Positions 7,532-13,381 of a stretch of 14,746 bases of DNA are shown one piece after another. A program made the position numbers and the translations under genes. The DNA is from Candidatus Diapherotrites archaeon CG08_land_8_20_14_0_20_34_12. GTDB taxonomy: Archaea; Iainarchaeota; Iainarchaeia; Iainarchaeales; 0-14-0-20-34-12. The notes beneath the pieces were generated by a model. It ran no database searches. It was given only the letters and a program-made list of their open reading frames with translations, and had not been told where the DNA came from. The stretch is from positions 1 to 14,746 of the forward strand of contig PEXL01000036.1 of assembly GCA_002779065.1 (NCBI GenBank), read 5' to 3'. Position 1 is the stretch's first letter. Every line of letters starts with the position of its first letter.

Positions 7532-8089
7532 ATGGAAAGAGCTATGGAGAATATGCCTAACGTAAAAAAGATTCTTGAAGCAGCCTTATTCATGGCTCCA
7601 CGCGCATTAGATTTCAATTATTTCAAAAAACTGCTAAATCTGGAAACAAAGGAACAGGTTGTTCAAACATTGCGTGATTTAAAAGCAGATTATGATTCAA
7701 AGGATTCAGCTTTAGAAATCTTCATTAATCTTGATGATGAAAAAGCCATGATGCGCGTTAAAGGTGACTATTTATCAAATGTAAAAGATCTTGCAACAAA
7801 TTCTGAATTCCATGAGGGTCTGCAAAAAACCTTAGCTTTAATCGCATTCAAGCAACCGGTAAAACAAAATTTGATTGTTAAATATAGGAATGTAAAAGCA
7901 TACGACCATATTCACATTCTTGAAGAAAAAGGTTTTGTAAAAAGGATTCCTGCCGGTAGGACATTTATTTTGCATACAACAAAGAAATTTTCTGAGTATT
8001 TCAACATTGATACTGCGAAGAAAGAGATGGTGCAGAAGACAGAAACAAATCCCCTGGCTGATGTTAAAGAGCCAGAAAAATCCGCCTGA
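7532..8089 (+). CDS. scpB: Segregation and condensation protein B (kite subunit), ScpB
   Basis: Predicted ScpB, which dimerises and binds the ScpA kleisin in the SMC condensin complex. The 185 residues contain two winged-helix units. The N-terminal one begins VKKILEAALFMAPRALDF (11-28), matching the ScpB opening. The linker carries LEIFINLDDEKAMMRV. The second unit contains the diagnostic KTLALIAFKQPVKQNLIVKY (99-118; family ETLAIIAYkQPITR), then LEEKGFVKRIPAGRTFILHT (130-149) and the FSEYFNI ending. The last 20 or so residues are polar and look disordered. Two further in-frame ATGs (7544, 7553) lie close to the chosen start and cannot be excluded. Its partner scpA is on the same strand 2.7 kb upstream, separated by minus-strand genes, so the two are transcribed independently. 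Confidence 0.85.
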   Translation: MERAMENMPNVKKILEAALFMAPRALDFNYFKKLLNLETKEQVVQTLRDLKADYDSKDSALEIFINLDDEKAMMRVKGDYLSNVKDLATNSEFHEGLQKTLALIAFKQPVKQNLIVKYRNVKAYDHIHILEEKGFVKRIPAGRTFILHTTKKFSEYFNIDTAKKEMVQKTETNPLADVKEPEKSA

Positions 8090-8093
8090 AAAC

Positions 8094-8103
8094 TAATTTA
8101 AAC
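8094..8103 (+). promoter_or_regulatory. TATA-like element for the 99-codon ORF pair
   Basis: taatttaaac is centred about 25 bases before ATG 8124, in the 34-base gap after scpB. It suggests the two following ORFs have their own leaderless promoter in addition to any read-through from scpB. Confidence 0.45.
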
Positions 8104-8123
8104 TTTAAGATAGCTTATTTATT

Positions 8124-8423
8124 ATGACCGAATTTAGCTTGCAGGAATTAGGGGCAGCTGGTGTTATCCCTGTTGCGGGATTTCTAATAGTCTTTAACAA
8201 TGCGCAAGGTCGCAAAGAAACCCTCGCCTCTGTAATGTTCCGGGGCTTTGACCCAGAAAAAAATGAACTCAGCCTTACCAGCCTTGATGATATTAGCAGA
8301 AAAGTTAAGGGATACCGAGGCATTAGGCAGGAATTTATAACTAAAGTTGGCACTACCCCAATAAGGGCTCTTTTAGCTGTTTTGATTCAGAAACGCGGTT
8401 CTGAAACTCGGGCTTGGCCATAA
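8124..8423 (+). CDS. Hypothetical protein, 99 residues
   Basis: Not recognised. It starts at ATG 8124, 34 bases after scpB, behind a TATA-like element. Residues 9-24 (LGAAGVIPVAGFLIVF) are hydrophobic and could be a buried strand-helix or a single membrane segment. The middle has alternating polar/hydrophobic stretches (RKETLASVMFRGF, NELSLTSLDDISRKV), and the C-terminal third is basic (IRQEF, PIRALLAVLIQKRG). There are no cysteines and no catalytic motif that I can name. It overlaps the next ORF by ten bases. Following scpB on the same strand makes a nucleoid or DNA-related role conceivable, but nothing in the sequence shows it. Confidence 0.6.
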   Translation: MTEFSLQELGAAGVIPVAGFLIVFNNAQGRKETLASVMFRGFDPEKNELSLTSLDDISRKVKGYRGIRQEFITKVGTTPIRALLAVLIQKRGSETRAWP

Positions 8424-8713
8424 AGCCAGCAAGTGACATATTGCCAAAGGGAAGAAAATTCCTGCGAAGATTGGAAGCAGAAGGCTTGGTCGTGAAGAAG
8501 GATGGCCTATTTTTTGTTTCTCCATTACTTGTAAGAAAAGCAAAAGCCTTGGGCAATCCATTGACTGCTGGTAGCACAAAGGTTCAAGAATTATTTCCTG
8601 CACCAGCAAGATTGTTTTCAAGGTATGGCTTGGCTAGAATGAAAAAAGGATTATCCAAAGCACATTCAAGAGTTTCTGGCCTTATGTCAAGGATAAGAGC
8701 AAGAAGGCGCTGA
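8414..8713 (+). CDS. Hypothetical basic protein, possible winged helix, 99 residues
   Basis: Not recognised. The frame is open from 8405 after an in-frame TGA at 8402. The first candidate start is TTG 8414, overlapping the previous stop, and TTG 8441 (90 residues), with a GTGA a few bases upstream, is an alternative. The segment GRKFLRRLEAEGLVVKKDGLFFVSP (about 13-37) has the helix-strand-turn-strand look of a winged-helix recognition unit. The last 35 residues are strongly basic with no acidic residue (ending SRIRARRR), which suggests nucleic-acid binding. It is probably co-translated with the preceding 99-residue protein. A strong T-rich tract follows the stop. DNA or RNA binding is an inference from charge and shape only. 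Confidence 0.55.
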   Translation: MAIKPASDILPKGRKFLRRLEAEGLVVKKDGLFFVSPLLVRKAKALGNPLTAGSTKVQELFPAPARLFSRYGLARMKKGLSKAHSRVSGLMSRIRARRR

Positions 8714-8747
8714 TTTTATTATTTTATTTTCTTTTTTCTATATTTTA
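8714..8747 (+). terminator. T-rich terminator tract
   Basis: About 33 bases directly after the stop of the basic ORF consist almost entirely of T and A, with runs of four to six T on the coding strand. This is the clearest archaeal-type terminator in the window. The rest of the gap to about 8820 holds TATA-like elements but no gene that I can support. Confidence 0.6.
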
Positions 8748-8753
8748 CCCCAC

Positions 8754-8809
8754 TATTTTTAAACGTTCATTATGAATAGTATTAGAGAATATTCCAAATT
8801 CTAAAAAAA
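8754..8809 (+). promoter_or_regulatory. TATA-like elements upstream of the esterase
   Basis: Two candidates: tatttttaaac at 8754-8764 and the A-rich tctaaaaaaat around 8800-8810. The second would place transcription start near 8830, at the beginning of the signal-peptide reading frame. The first would give a leader of about 40-50 bases. Which one is used bears on the unresolved start codon of the esterase. Confidence 0.3.
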
Positions 8810-8837
8810 TACGGGGCAGATCTTTGCGAACAACAAT

Positions 8838-10352
8838 ATTAAACTTTTAATTTTTTTATTAGTTTTTTCAATACCTTTCGTTTTTGCTGGAAATTTGCTG
8901 ACAAAAACAACTACTGTAACATTTGACAATGTAACAAAACAAAGGACTTACTTAGTATATTTGCCTACTAATTATGATCCAAATATGTTCTATCCTGTAG
9001 TATTTATGTTCCATGGAATGGGCGGAAATGCCCAAGCAGCAGCAGGTTCAAATTATGGCTGGCAGGAATTAGCTGATCAGAAAGGATTTATTGTTGTTTT
9101 CCCTGATTCATTGAAAGATTTGCCACCTAAAGACATCAACATAGGCCCTGTTTTTATGCCAGGTTATGATGTGCAGGGTTTTTCAGGAAGTCAAACTTAT
9201 ATTAGATGGGATATTGCACACGTATTAGCAGCTGATAGATATAACACCCAAGATACTGAATTTATGAAGGATATTTTGAATGAAATAAAATTAGCCTACA
9301 AGATTTCAGAGAATCACGTATTTTTTACAGGGCATTCTTACGGCGCTTTATTTGCATATTATGCCTCAGTTGCAATGCCGGATAAAGTAACTGCTTTTGC
9401 AGAACATTCCGGCGGCTTAGTGAAATATTGTTATTTTATTTTCTGTTATTATTTCCCGATAGAGCCAAGAAATGCTAAATTAAATCCAGCATTTGAAGTT
9501 CCTGGCTTATTAATACACGGGAAAAATGACAATACTGTTTCATATTCTTGGAGTCAAACATTGCAGTTAGAATTAACTGCAAACGGCTATGCAAATCAGT
9601 TAATTGATTCAGCTGCAAACGGCCATGATTGGGACAAATCAAAGAATGAAATACAATGGCAATGGTTTATGGGCCATTCTCTGCCTTTAGTTCAACCTGC
9701 TTGTTATGCTAATTCAGAATGCGGTTCAGACGTTTTTATAGGCCAAGCATCTTGCAAAAATGGAGATGTTTCCCAGCAGTATAAAACATTTACTTGCAAT
9801 AATGCTGGTACGGTAAATGCTGCATGTTCAGAATCAGTTTCAGATAAATTAGTAAAGGATTGTTCAGCAAAAGAGCTTTGTGAGAATGTTAACTGTAAAG
9901 CTGTTACTTGTTTTTCAGATTCTGATTGCGGAACATCAGAATATCTTGATTTATTTTGTTCAAATAATTCTGTTTTCCAAAATCTGAAAAAATATTCTTG
10001 TTTAAATCCAGGGACATTGCAAGCATCATGTACCCCAACCCTTATTCCAGAATTAAAACAAACATGTGAAGTTGGTTGTTATAACGGAAACTGTTTCAAG
10101 CCTGCTTGCACAAAAAATTTAGATTGTGGAAAAGACGGATTTTTCAGTTTTGCTTATTGTAAGAATGGCGGTGTTTACAAAAAATATGCTGCATATGTTT
10201 GTAAAAATGCAAATAGGTTTAATTCAGCCTGTTCCAGTTCTGTAACTGAAAAATTAATCCAGAAATGCAATTATGGCTGCTTGCATGCAATGTGTTTGCC
10301 AAAGATTCCTAAAAAGATAATTTCTGCCGTGATTAAATTTTACAAAAGATAA
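8838..10352 (+). CDS. Exported alpha/beta-hydrolase esterase with cysteine-rich repeats
   Basis: Predicted secreted or surface esterase of the PHB-depolymerase/feruloyl-esterase (LpqC-like) family. Counting from the first canonical start (TTG 8895), the catalytic domain spans about 5-262: oxyanion region FMFHGMGG, nucleophile Ser148 in GHSYG, Asp212 in HGKNDNTV, His244 in NGHDW. Three cysteine-rich repeats follow, beginning at Cys270, Cys339 and Cys405, 66-69 residues apart. Each has a DCG- or ECG-type motif, a C(K/S)N segment, an Asn/Gly turn after the next Cys, and a C-x(2-3)-G/N-C ending. In frame upstream of TTG 8895 lies an obvious signal peptide (KLLIFLLVFSIPFVFA, 8841-8888), but no ATG, GTG or TTG precedes it back to the in-frame TAA at 8802. 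The start given here (ATT 8838) is a placeholder: the gene uses a non-standard start or has an indel near 8824-8838. The substrate is unknown. Confidence 0.75.
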   Translation: MKLLIFLLVFSIPFVFAGNLLTKTTTVTFDNVTKQRTYLVYLPTNYDPNMFYPVVFMFHGMGGNAQAAAGSNYGWQELADQKGFIVVFPDSLKDLPPKDINIGPVFMPGYDVQGFSGSQTYIRWDIAHVLAADRYNTQDTEFMKDILNEIKLAYKISENHVFFTGHSYGALFAYYASVAMPDKVTAFAEHSGGLVKYCYFIFCYYFPIEPRNAKLNPAFEVPGLLIHGKNDNTVSYSWSQTLQLELTANGYANQLIDSAANGHDWDKSKNEIQWQWFMGHSLPLVQPACYANSECGSDVFIGQASCKNGDVSQQYKTFTCNNAGTVNAACSESVSDKLVKDCSAKELCENVNCKAVTCFSDSDCGTSEYLDLFCSNNSVFQNLKKYSCLNPGTLQASCTPTLIPELKQTCEVGCYNGNCFKPACTKNLDCGKDGFFSFAYCKNGGVYKKYAAYVCKNANRFNSACSSSVTEKLIQKCNYGCLHAMCLPKIPKKIISAVIKFYKR

Positions 10353-10440
10353 ATTGTTAATTTCCTTTGCCTTTTGCAGCATGTTCACCGTTTTCTCACT
10401 GGTTTAAAATTACTGCAAAAATACCAAAAGTGAAGGATTG

Positions 10441-10470
10441 ACCAAACATATATTTTAATATAAGTTTGGT
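10441..10470. promoter_or_regulatory. Palindromic operator enclosing the TATA box of the AbiE operon
   Basis: Outer arms ACCAAAC (10441-10447) and GTTTGGT (10464-10470) are perfect inverted complements. The inner bases continue the dyad with one mismatched pair (10448/10463), so 13 of the 14 pairs outside the central TT dinucleotide match. The AT core tatattttaatata (10449-10462) looks like an archaeal TATA box, placing transcription start near 10482 at the first ATGs. A further half-site ACCAAA is at 10423-10428, 18 bases before the palindrome arm. AbiEi antitoxins are known to repress their own operon by binding inverted repeats, so this is the expected autoregulatory site. Confidence 0.7.
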
Positions 10471-10484
10471 TGATTTATATGGGT

Positions 10485-11129
10485 ATGAATATTCCTTTAT
10501 TCAATAGGCTAAAAAAAAGCATTCACCGGGAGATTGCTATGCTGCAGGATGAAGTTGTAGATATCATCTATTCAGTTTCGCCAGAAGCAGTTTTCCATGG
10601 TGGCACTGCTATTTGGAGATGTTACTCCGGCAACAGGTTTTCTGAAGATTTGGATTTTTATCTGATGGCTGATGAAAAATTTAAGGAAAAATTCTTTGAA
10701 ATACTTGAATCCCACAATTTGCAGGTTTTGAAATACAAGAAAACTGAGAATACTGTATTCTCAAAGGTATCTAATGGAAGGGCTGAAATACGGTTTGAAG
10801 CAGCTCTCAGAAACATAAGTAAATATGATTCAGGATTCTATGAAAAGACAGACGGTTCTTCTATGGGTGTATTTGTGCTTTCAGCAGAAGATTTGTTGCT
10901 AGAAAAAATGAGTGCTTACTCTAATAGAAAACTTGTTCGGGATATCTATGATGTTTATTTCCTGAGCAACAATGATTTGTCAAATGAATCGAGGAAAAAA
11001 TTAGGTAATTTTGCTAAAAAAATAGGAAAACCACTTGATGAAAAAACCTTGAAGACAATTATTTATTCAGGAGCAATCCCCTCATTTGAACAGATGCTTT
11101 CAGCATTGAAAAGGAGATGCATTACATGA
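10485..11129 (+). CDS. AbiEii/DUF1814-type nucleotidyltransferase toxin
   Basis: Predicted toxin of a type IV AbiE-like toxin-antitoxin pair, with a polymerase-beta-type nucleotidyltransferase fold; characterised relatives (MenT) transfer nucleotides to tRNA. From ATG 10485 it is 214 residues; ATG 10479 would add two. TTG 10470 is rejected because it lies within the operator and ahead of the predicted transcription start. Motifs, numbered from 10485: HGGTAIWR (38-45) with Gly39-Gly40-Thr41; RFSEDLDFYL (51-60) with Ser53, Asp55, Asp57; AEIRFE (100-105); EDLLLEK (135-141); and RDIYDVYFL (152-160). All core motifs appear intact, so it is probably active. Its stop overlaps the next start as ATGA. 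Here the toxin gene comes first, the reverse of the usual abiEi-abiEii order. Confidence 0.85.
   Translation: MNIPLFNRLKKSIHREIAMLQDEVVDIIYSVSPEAVFHGGTAIWRCYSGNRFSEDLDFYLMADEKFKEKFFEILESHNLQVLKYKKTENTVFSKVSNGRAEIRFEAALRNISKYDSGFYEKTDGSSMGVFVLSAEDLLLEKMSAYSNRKLVRDIYDVYFLSNNDLSNESRKKLGNFAKKIGKPLDEKTLKTIIYSGAIPSFEQMLSALKRRCIT
11113..11118 (+). promoter_or_regulatory. Shine-Dalgarno site deciding the antitoxin start
   Basis: ggagat lies seven bases before ATG 11126, the ATG of the ATGA overlap. The in-frame ATG at 11117 overlaps this site and so cannot use it, which favours 11126. Confidence 0.6.
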
Positions 11130-11710
11130 AATATATTTCTAAGGTAAGGGAACATTTTGACAAACAAATGGTTTTTACCCTGCGTGATTTGCGCATTTTT
11201 TTGAAAAAGGAAGCCATTAGTGTGGGTTATGCTGATTTGTTGTTGCACAATATGGTTAGTAAAGGGGAAATTACGAGAATAACAAAAGGTGTTTATACCT
11301 TTAACAAAGATTTGGAAGTAGTGGGTTTTGCATTCCCCCCCTTTTATTATGGATTGCAGGACGCCCTATCCTTAAGAAATATTTGGGAGCAGGAAACAAA
11401 TCCGATAGTAATAACCCTAAAAAAAGTCAGAACAGGAATAAGGCAGATAATGGATTCTAATGTGTTAGTTAGGAAAATCTCTAGAAAAATGTTCTTTGGA
11501 TTTGAGTTGATAAAATGTAATAATTATTGGTTGCCGGTTTCTGATGCTGAAAAGACATTAATAGATTTTGTGTACTTTAATGAATCCCTTCCAAAGGATA
11601 CTTTGGAGGAATTAACGAAAAAGGTACAGGGTAAAAAACTTGAGACATACCTCAAAAAAACACCTAAACGAACAAGGGCCAAGGTTGAGCGTTTGCTTAA
11701 ATTGAAATGA
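11126..11710 (+). CDS. AbiEi-type transcriptional regulator/antitoxin
   Basis: Predicted cognate antitoxin and repressor of the preceding nucleotidyltransferase; 194 residues from ATG 11126. The N-terminal 50 residues form a winged helix typical of AbiEi: FTLRDLRIFLKKE helix, LLLHNMVSKGEITRITKGVY (recognition helix and wing, ending in the characteristic GVYTF). The C-terminal AbiEi domain contains the PPFYYGLQDALSLRNIW segment, the beta-rich middle (IVITLKKVRTGIRQI; KMFFGFELIK), and SDAEKTLIDFVYF, a motif common in AbiEi_C proteins. The C-terminal tail is basic (KKTPKRTRAKVERLLKLK). It overlaps the toxin gene by four bases and is the likely ligand of the palindrome upstream of that gene. It ends one base before the convergent MFS gene. 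Confidence 0.8.
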   Translation: MKYISKVREHFDKQMVFTLRDLRIFLKKEAISVGYADLLLHNMVSKGEITRITKGVYTFNKDLEVVGFAFPPFYYGLQDALSLRNIWEQETNPIVITLKKVRTGIRQIMDSNVLVRKISRKMFFGFELIKCNNYWLPVSDAEKTLIDFVYFNESLPKDTLEELTKKVQGKKLETYLKKTPKRTRAKVERLLKLK

Positions 11711-11711
11711 C

Positions 11712-12842
11712 CTATTTTTTAGAATGCAGAACAAAAGGAATTGCAATCAACATTAAAGCCCCAGATATTGCTAATGGGATTCCATAACCAAATGATTCTC
11801 CAATTGGGCCAAATATTACAGAACCTAAAAATTGTGAGAATAAAGTTATTGTTGTTATTGCACTTGCGTGCCCTCCTATTTTGTCTTTTTTAAATAATTT
11901 TGCTGTCCAATAAACAATTGCAGTCATTGCCAATCCATCCCCAATCTCGTGCACAATCCTTGAGGTGAATGAAATCGCCAGGTTAGGGTAAATCATCGTA
12001 ATATGCCCGATTCCGGAAATTAAAATCGCAAAAGCAAATAATTTTTTATAATCCCCTTTTTTATCAATCCATTTCCCTCCTAAATATGCTACAATGCCAA
12101 GGAAAATTACAGGGATGGATAAATACAGGCCGGTTTCAAATGTATTCAATGCAAATGCCTGTTTCAAAAATAAAGTATAACTTGTAACCTCTGCTCCCCA
12201 ATGGAAAGTGAACAACACAAGAGGGATTAAAAAAAGCAATACTTCTTTTGTGAAAAATCCTTTTGTGTATTCCTCAATTTTTACCTTTGTCCTTTTTGCA
12301 TCCTTAAGAGAAAAGGCCATTACTGCAACAATAAGGAACAAGAAACCAAGCAGCCTGAAAAAGGTTTGGTAATCATAAAAATTCAGGAATAAGCCAGCAG
12401 TAAAAAAGCTTGCTGCAGAGCCAAAATAGAAAAATAAATTATATTTTCCAACCTTTTTTCCTTCCCCTTTTTTTCCATGCTCGCTTTTTAGCATGATTGT
12501 CTGCAGGGAAACCCAGGTTGCATTAAACCCAAAGCCGCCAATGAAAAATAAAATTACAAGCAGATAAAATTGATTGAAAAAGCTTATCCCAAAGAGAAAA
12601 ATGCTTGCCGCAATAAAACCAAAAATTGCATTCTTCTTTGATGAAAGCAAATCACTGGAAATGCCTATTGGCAAACTCAGCAATAAGCCGGATATTGAAA
12701 ATATTCCCAACAAAAGCCCTATTTCCAGGCCGGAAAGTTTTATTCCAGTGAGATAAAGCGGAATGAAAAAAATTATTGAACCGAAAAGCAATTTTGTCAG
12801 GAAGACAAAGATGTTGACTTTTGTTAAATTTGTAATGTTCAT
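11712..12842 (-). CDS. MFS transporter
   Basis: Major facilitator superfamily permease, 376 residues with about 11-12 hydrophobic helices. The loop 2-3 signature is a degenerate motif A: GISSDLLSSKKN (60-71) with the conserved Gly60, Asp64 and basic Lys69-Lys70. The equivalent loop in the second half is GGKWIDKKGDYKK. A central cytoplasmic loop (KDAKRTKVKIEEYTKG) separates the two six-helix halves. It is slightly shorter than typical MFS proteins but appears complete, ending LHSKK. No residues point to a substrate, and the neighbours do not help. ATG 12840-12842 is about 27 bases from a TATA-like element that overlaps the end of the upstream lipoprotein gene region, so it can be transcribed on its own. 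Confidence 0.85.
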   Translation of the reverse strand: MNITNLTKVNIFVFLTKLLFGSIIFFIPLYLTGIKLSGLEIGLLLGIFSISGLLLSLPIGISSDLLSSKKNAIFGFIAASIFLFGISFFNQFYLLVILFFIGGFGFNATWVSLQTIMLKSEHGKKGEGKKVGKYNLFFYFGSAASFFTAGLFLNFYDYQTFFRLLGFLFLIVAVMAFSLKDAKRTKVKIEEYTKGFFTKEVLLFLIPLVLFTFHWGAEVTSYTLFLKQAFALNTFETGLYLSIPVIFLGIVAYLGGKWIDKKGDYKKLFAFAILISGIGHITMIYPNLAISFTSRIVHEIGDGLAMTAIVYWTAKLFKKDKIGGHASAITTITLFSQFLGSVIFGPIGESFGYGIPLAISGALMLIAIPFVLHSKK

Positions 12843-12864
12843 TAAAATATGTTTTGCAAGTTCC

Positions 12865-12872
12865 TATTTTAA
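12865..12872 (-). promoter_or_regulatory. TATA-like element for the MFS gene
   Basis: On the minus strand this reads ttaaaata. It is centred about 27 bases from the MFS ATG and lies just past the lipoprotein stop codon, fitting a leaderless start. Confidence 0.5.
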
Positions 12873-12874
12873 TC

Positions 12875-13381
12875 CTATTTATTTTTCAAAATAAGCACAA
12901 ATTTTCCGGTCTGAAATACATACAGATTTGATTCAGTTTCTTTTTGCTTGTACCAATTGCACAATTCAGTATATGCGGCTCTTCCATTATAGAAGTATTG
13001 CTCTTCTAACTGGCTATTCATTTGCAAGACAAATGCTTTTGCTTCAATTTCATCGTTTAGTTCAGCAATCAGCAAATCATATTCCTCAAATGTCAGGTTA
13101 GTAGTATTTTCAGTTTCAGCTTCTGAAATTACCTTAAATGAAGAATTTTTGTATGTCATCCTAAGCTCATCCATTGTTGTAAAACCTTTATCTTTTATTA
13201 AATCAAGCAAAGCATTTGTGGCATCAGTATTCATTGCTGAACTTATTTTTGGAATGCTTTTGTCTGCATTCTCAAAAGTTTTTGCAAGGATCTCGCCAGA
13301 AATTGTGTTCTTATTTTGGAAACATCCACTAAGCAGAACCGCCATAATGCATAAGCCAAAAATTAAGAATACTTTCTTCAT
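12875..13381 (-). CDS. Small predicted lipoprotein
   Basis: A 168-residue exported protein. Residues 1-19 form a lipoprotein signal peptide (MKKVFLIFGLCIMAVLLSG) ending in a lipobox with Cys20, so it is predicted to be membrane-anchored on the outside. The mature part is acidic and mixed helical, with no family motif that I recognise. Segments such as NDEIEAKAFVLQMNSQLEEQ and a strand-rich C-terminus (NLYVFQTGKFVLILKNK) suggest a small alpha/beta domain resembling substrate- or partner-binding lipoproteins. Its ATG overlaps the stop of the upstream 451-residue cysteine-rich protein gene as ATGA, so the two are co-translated and probably work together at the cell surface. Function unknown. Confidence 0.7.
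   Translation of the reverse strand: MKKVFLIFGLCIMAVLLSGCFQNKNTISGEILAKTFENADKSIPKISSAMNTDATNALLDLIKDKGFTTMDELRMTYKNSSFKVISEAETENTTNLTFEEYDLLIAELNDEIEAKAFVLQMNSQLEEQYFYNGRAAYTELCNWYKQKETESNLYVFQTGKFVLILKNK

Noticed and set aside
8405..8423. Programmed frameshift joining the two 99-codon ORFs
   Set aside because: No slippery heptamer or downstream stem-loop is visible in the short shared window, so overlapping translation is the simpler reading.
8772..8804. Ten-codon ORF starting ATG 8772, in the same frame as the esterase
   Set aside because: It ends at an in-frame TAA and has no visible ribosome site; it cannot be the esterase start without read-through.
10470..10472. TTG as start of the AbiEii gene
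   Set aside because: It overlaps the last base of the operator palindrome and precedes the predicted transcription start near 10482; ATG 10479 or 10485 fits better.
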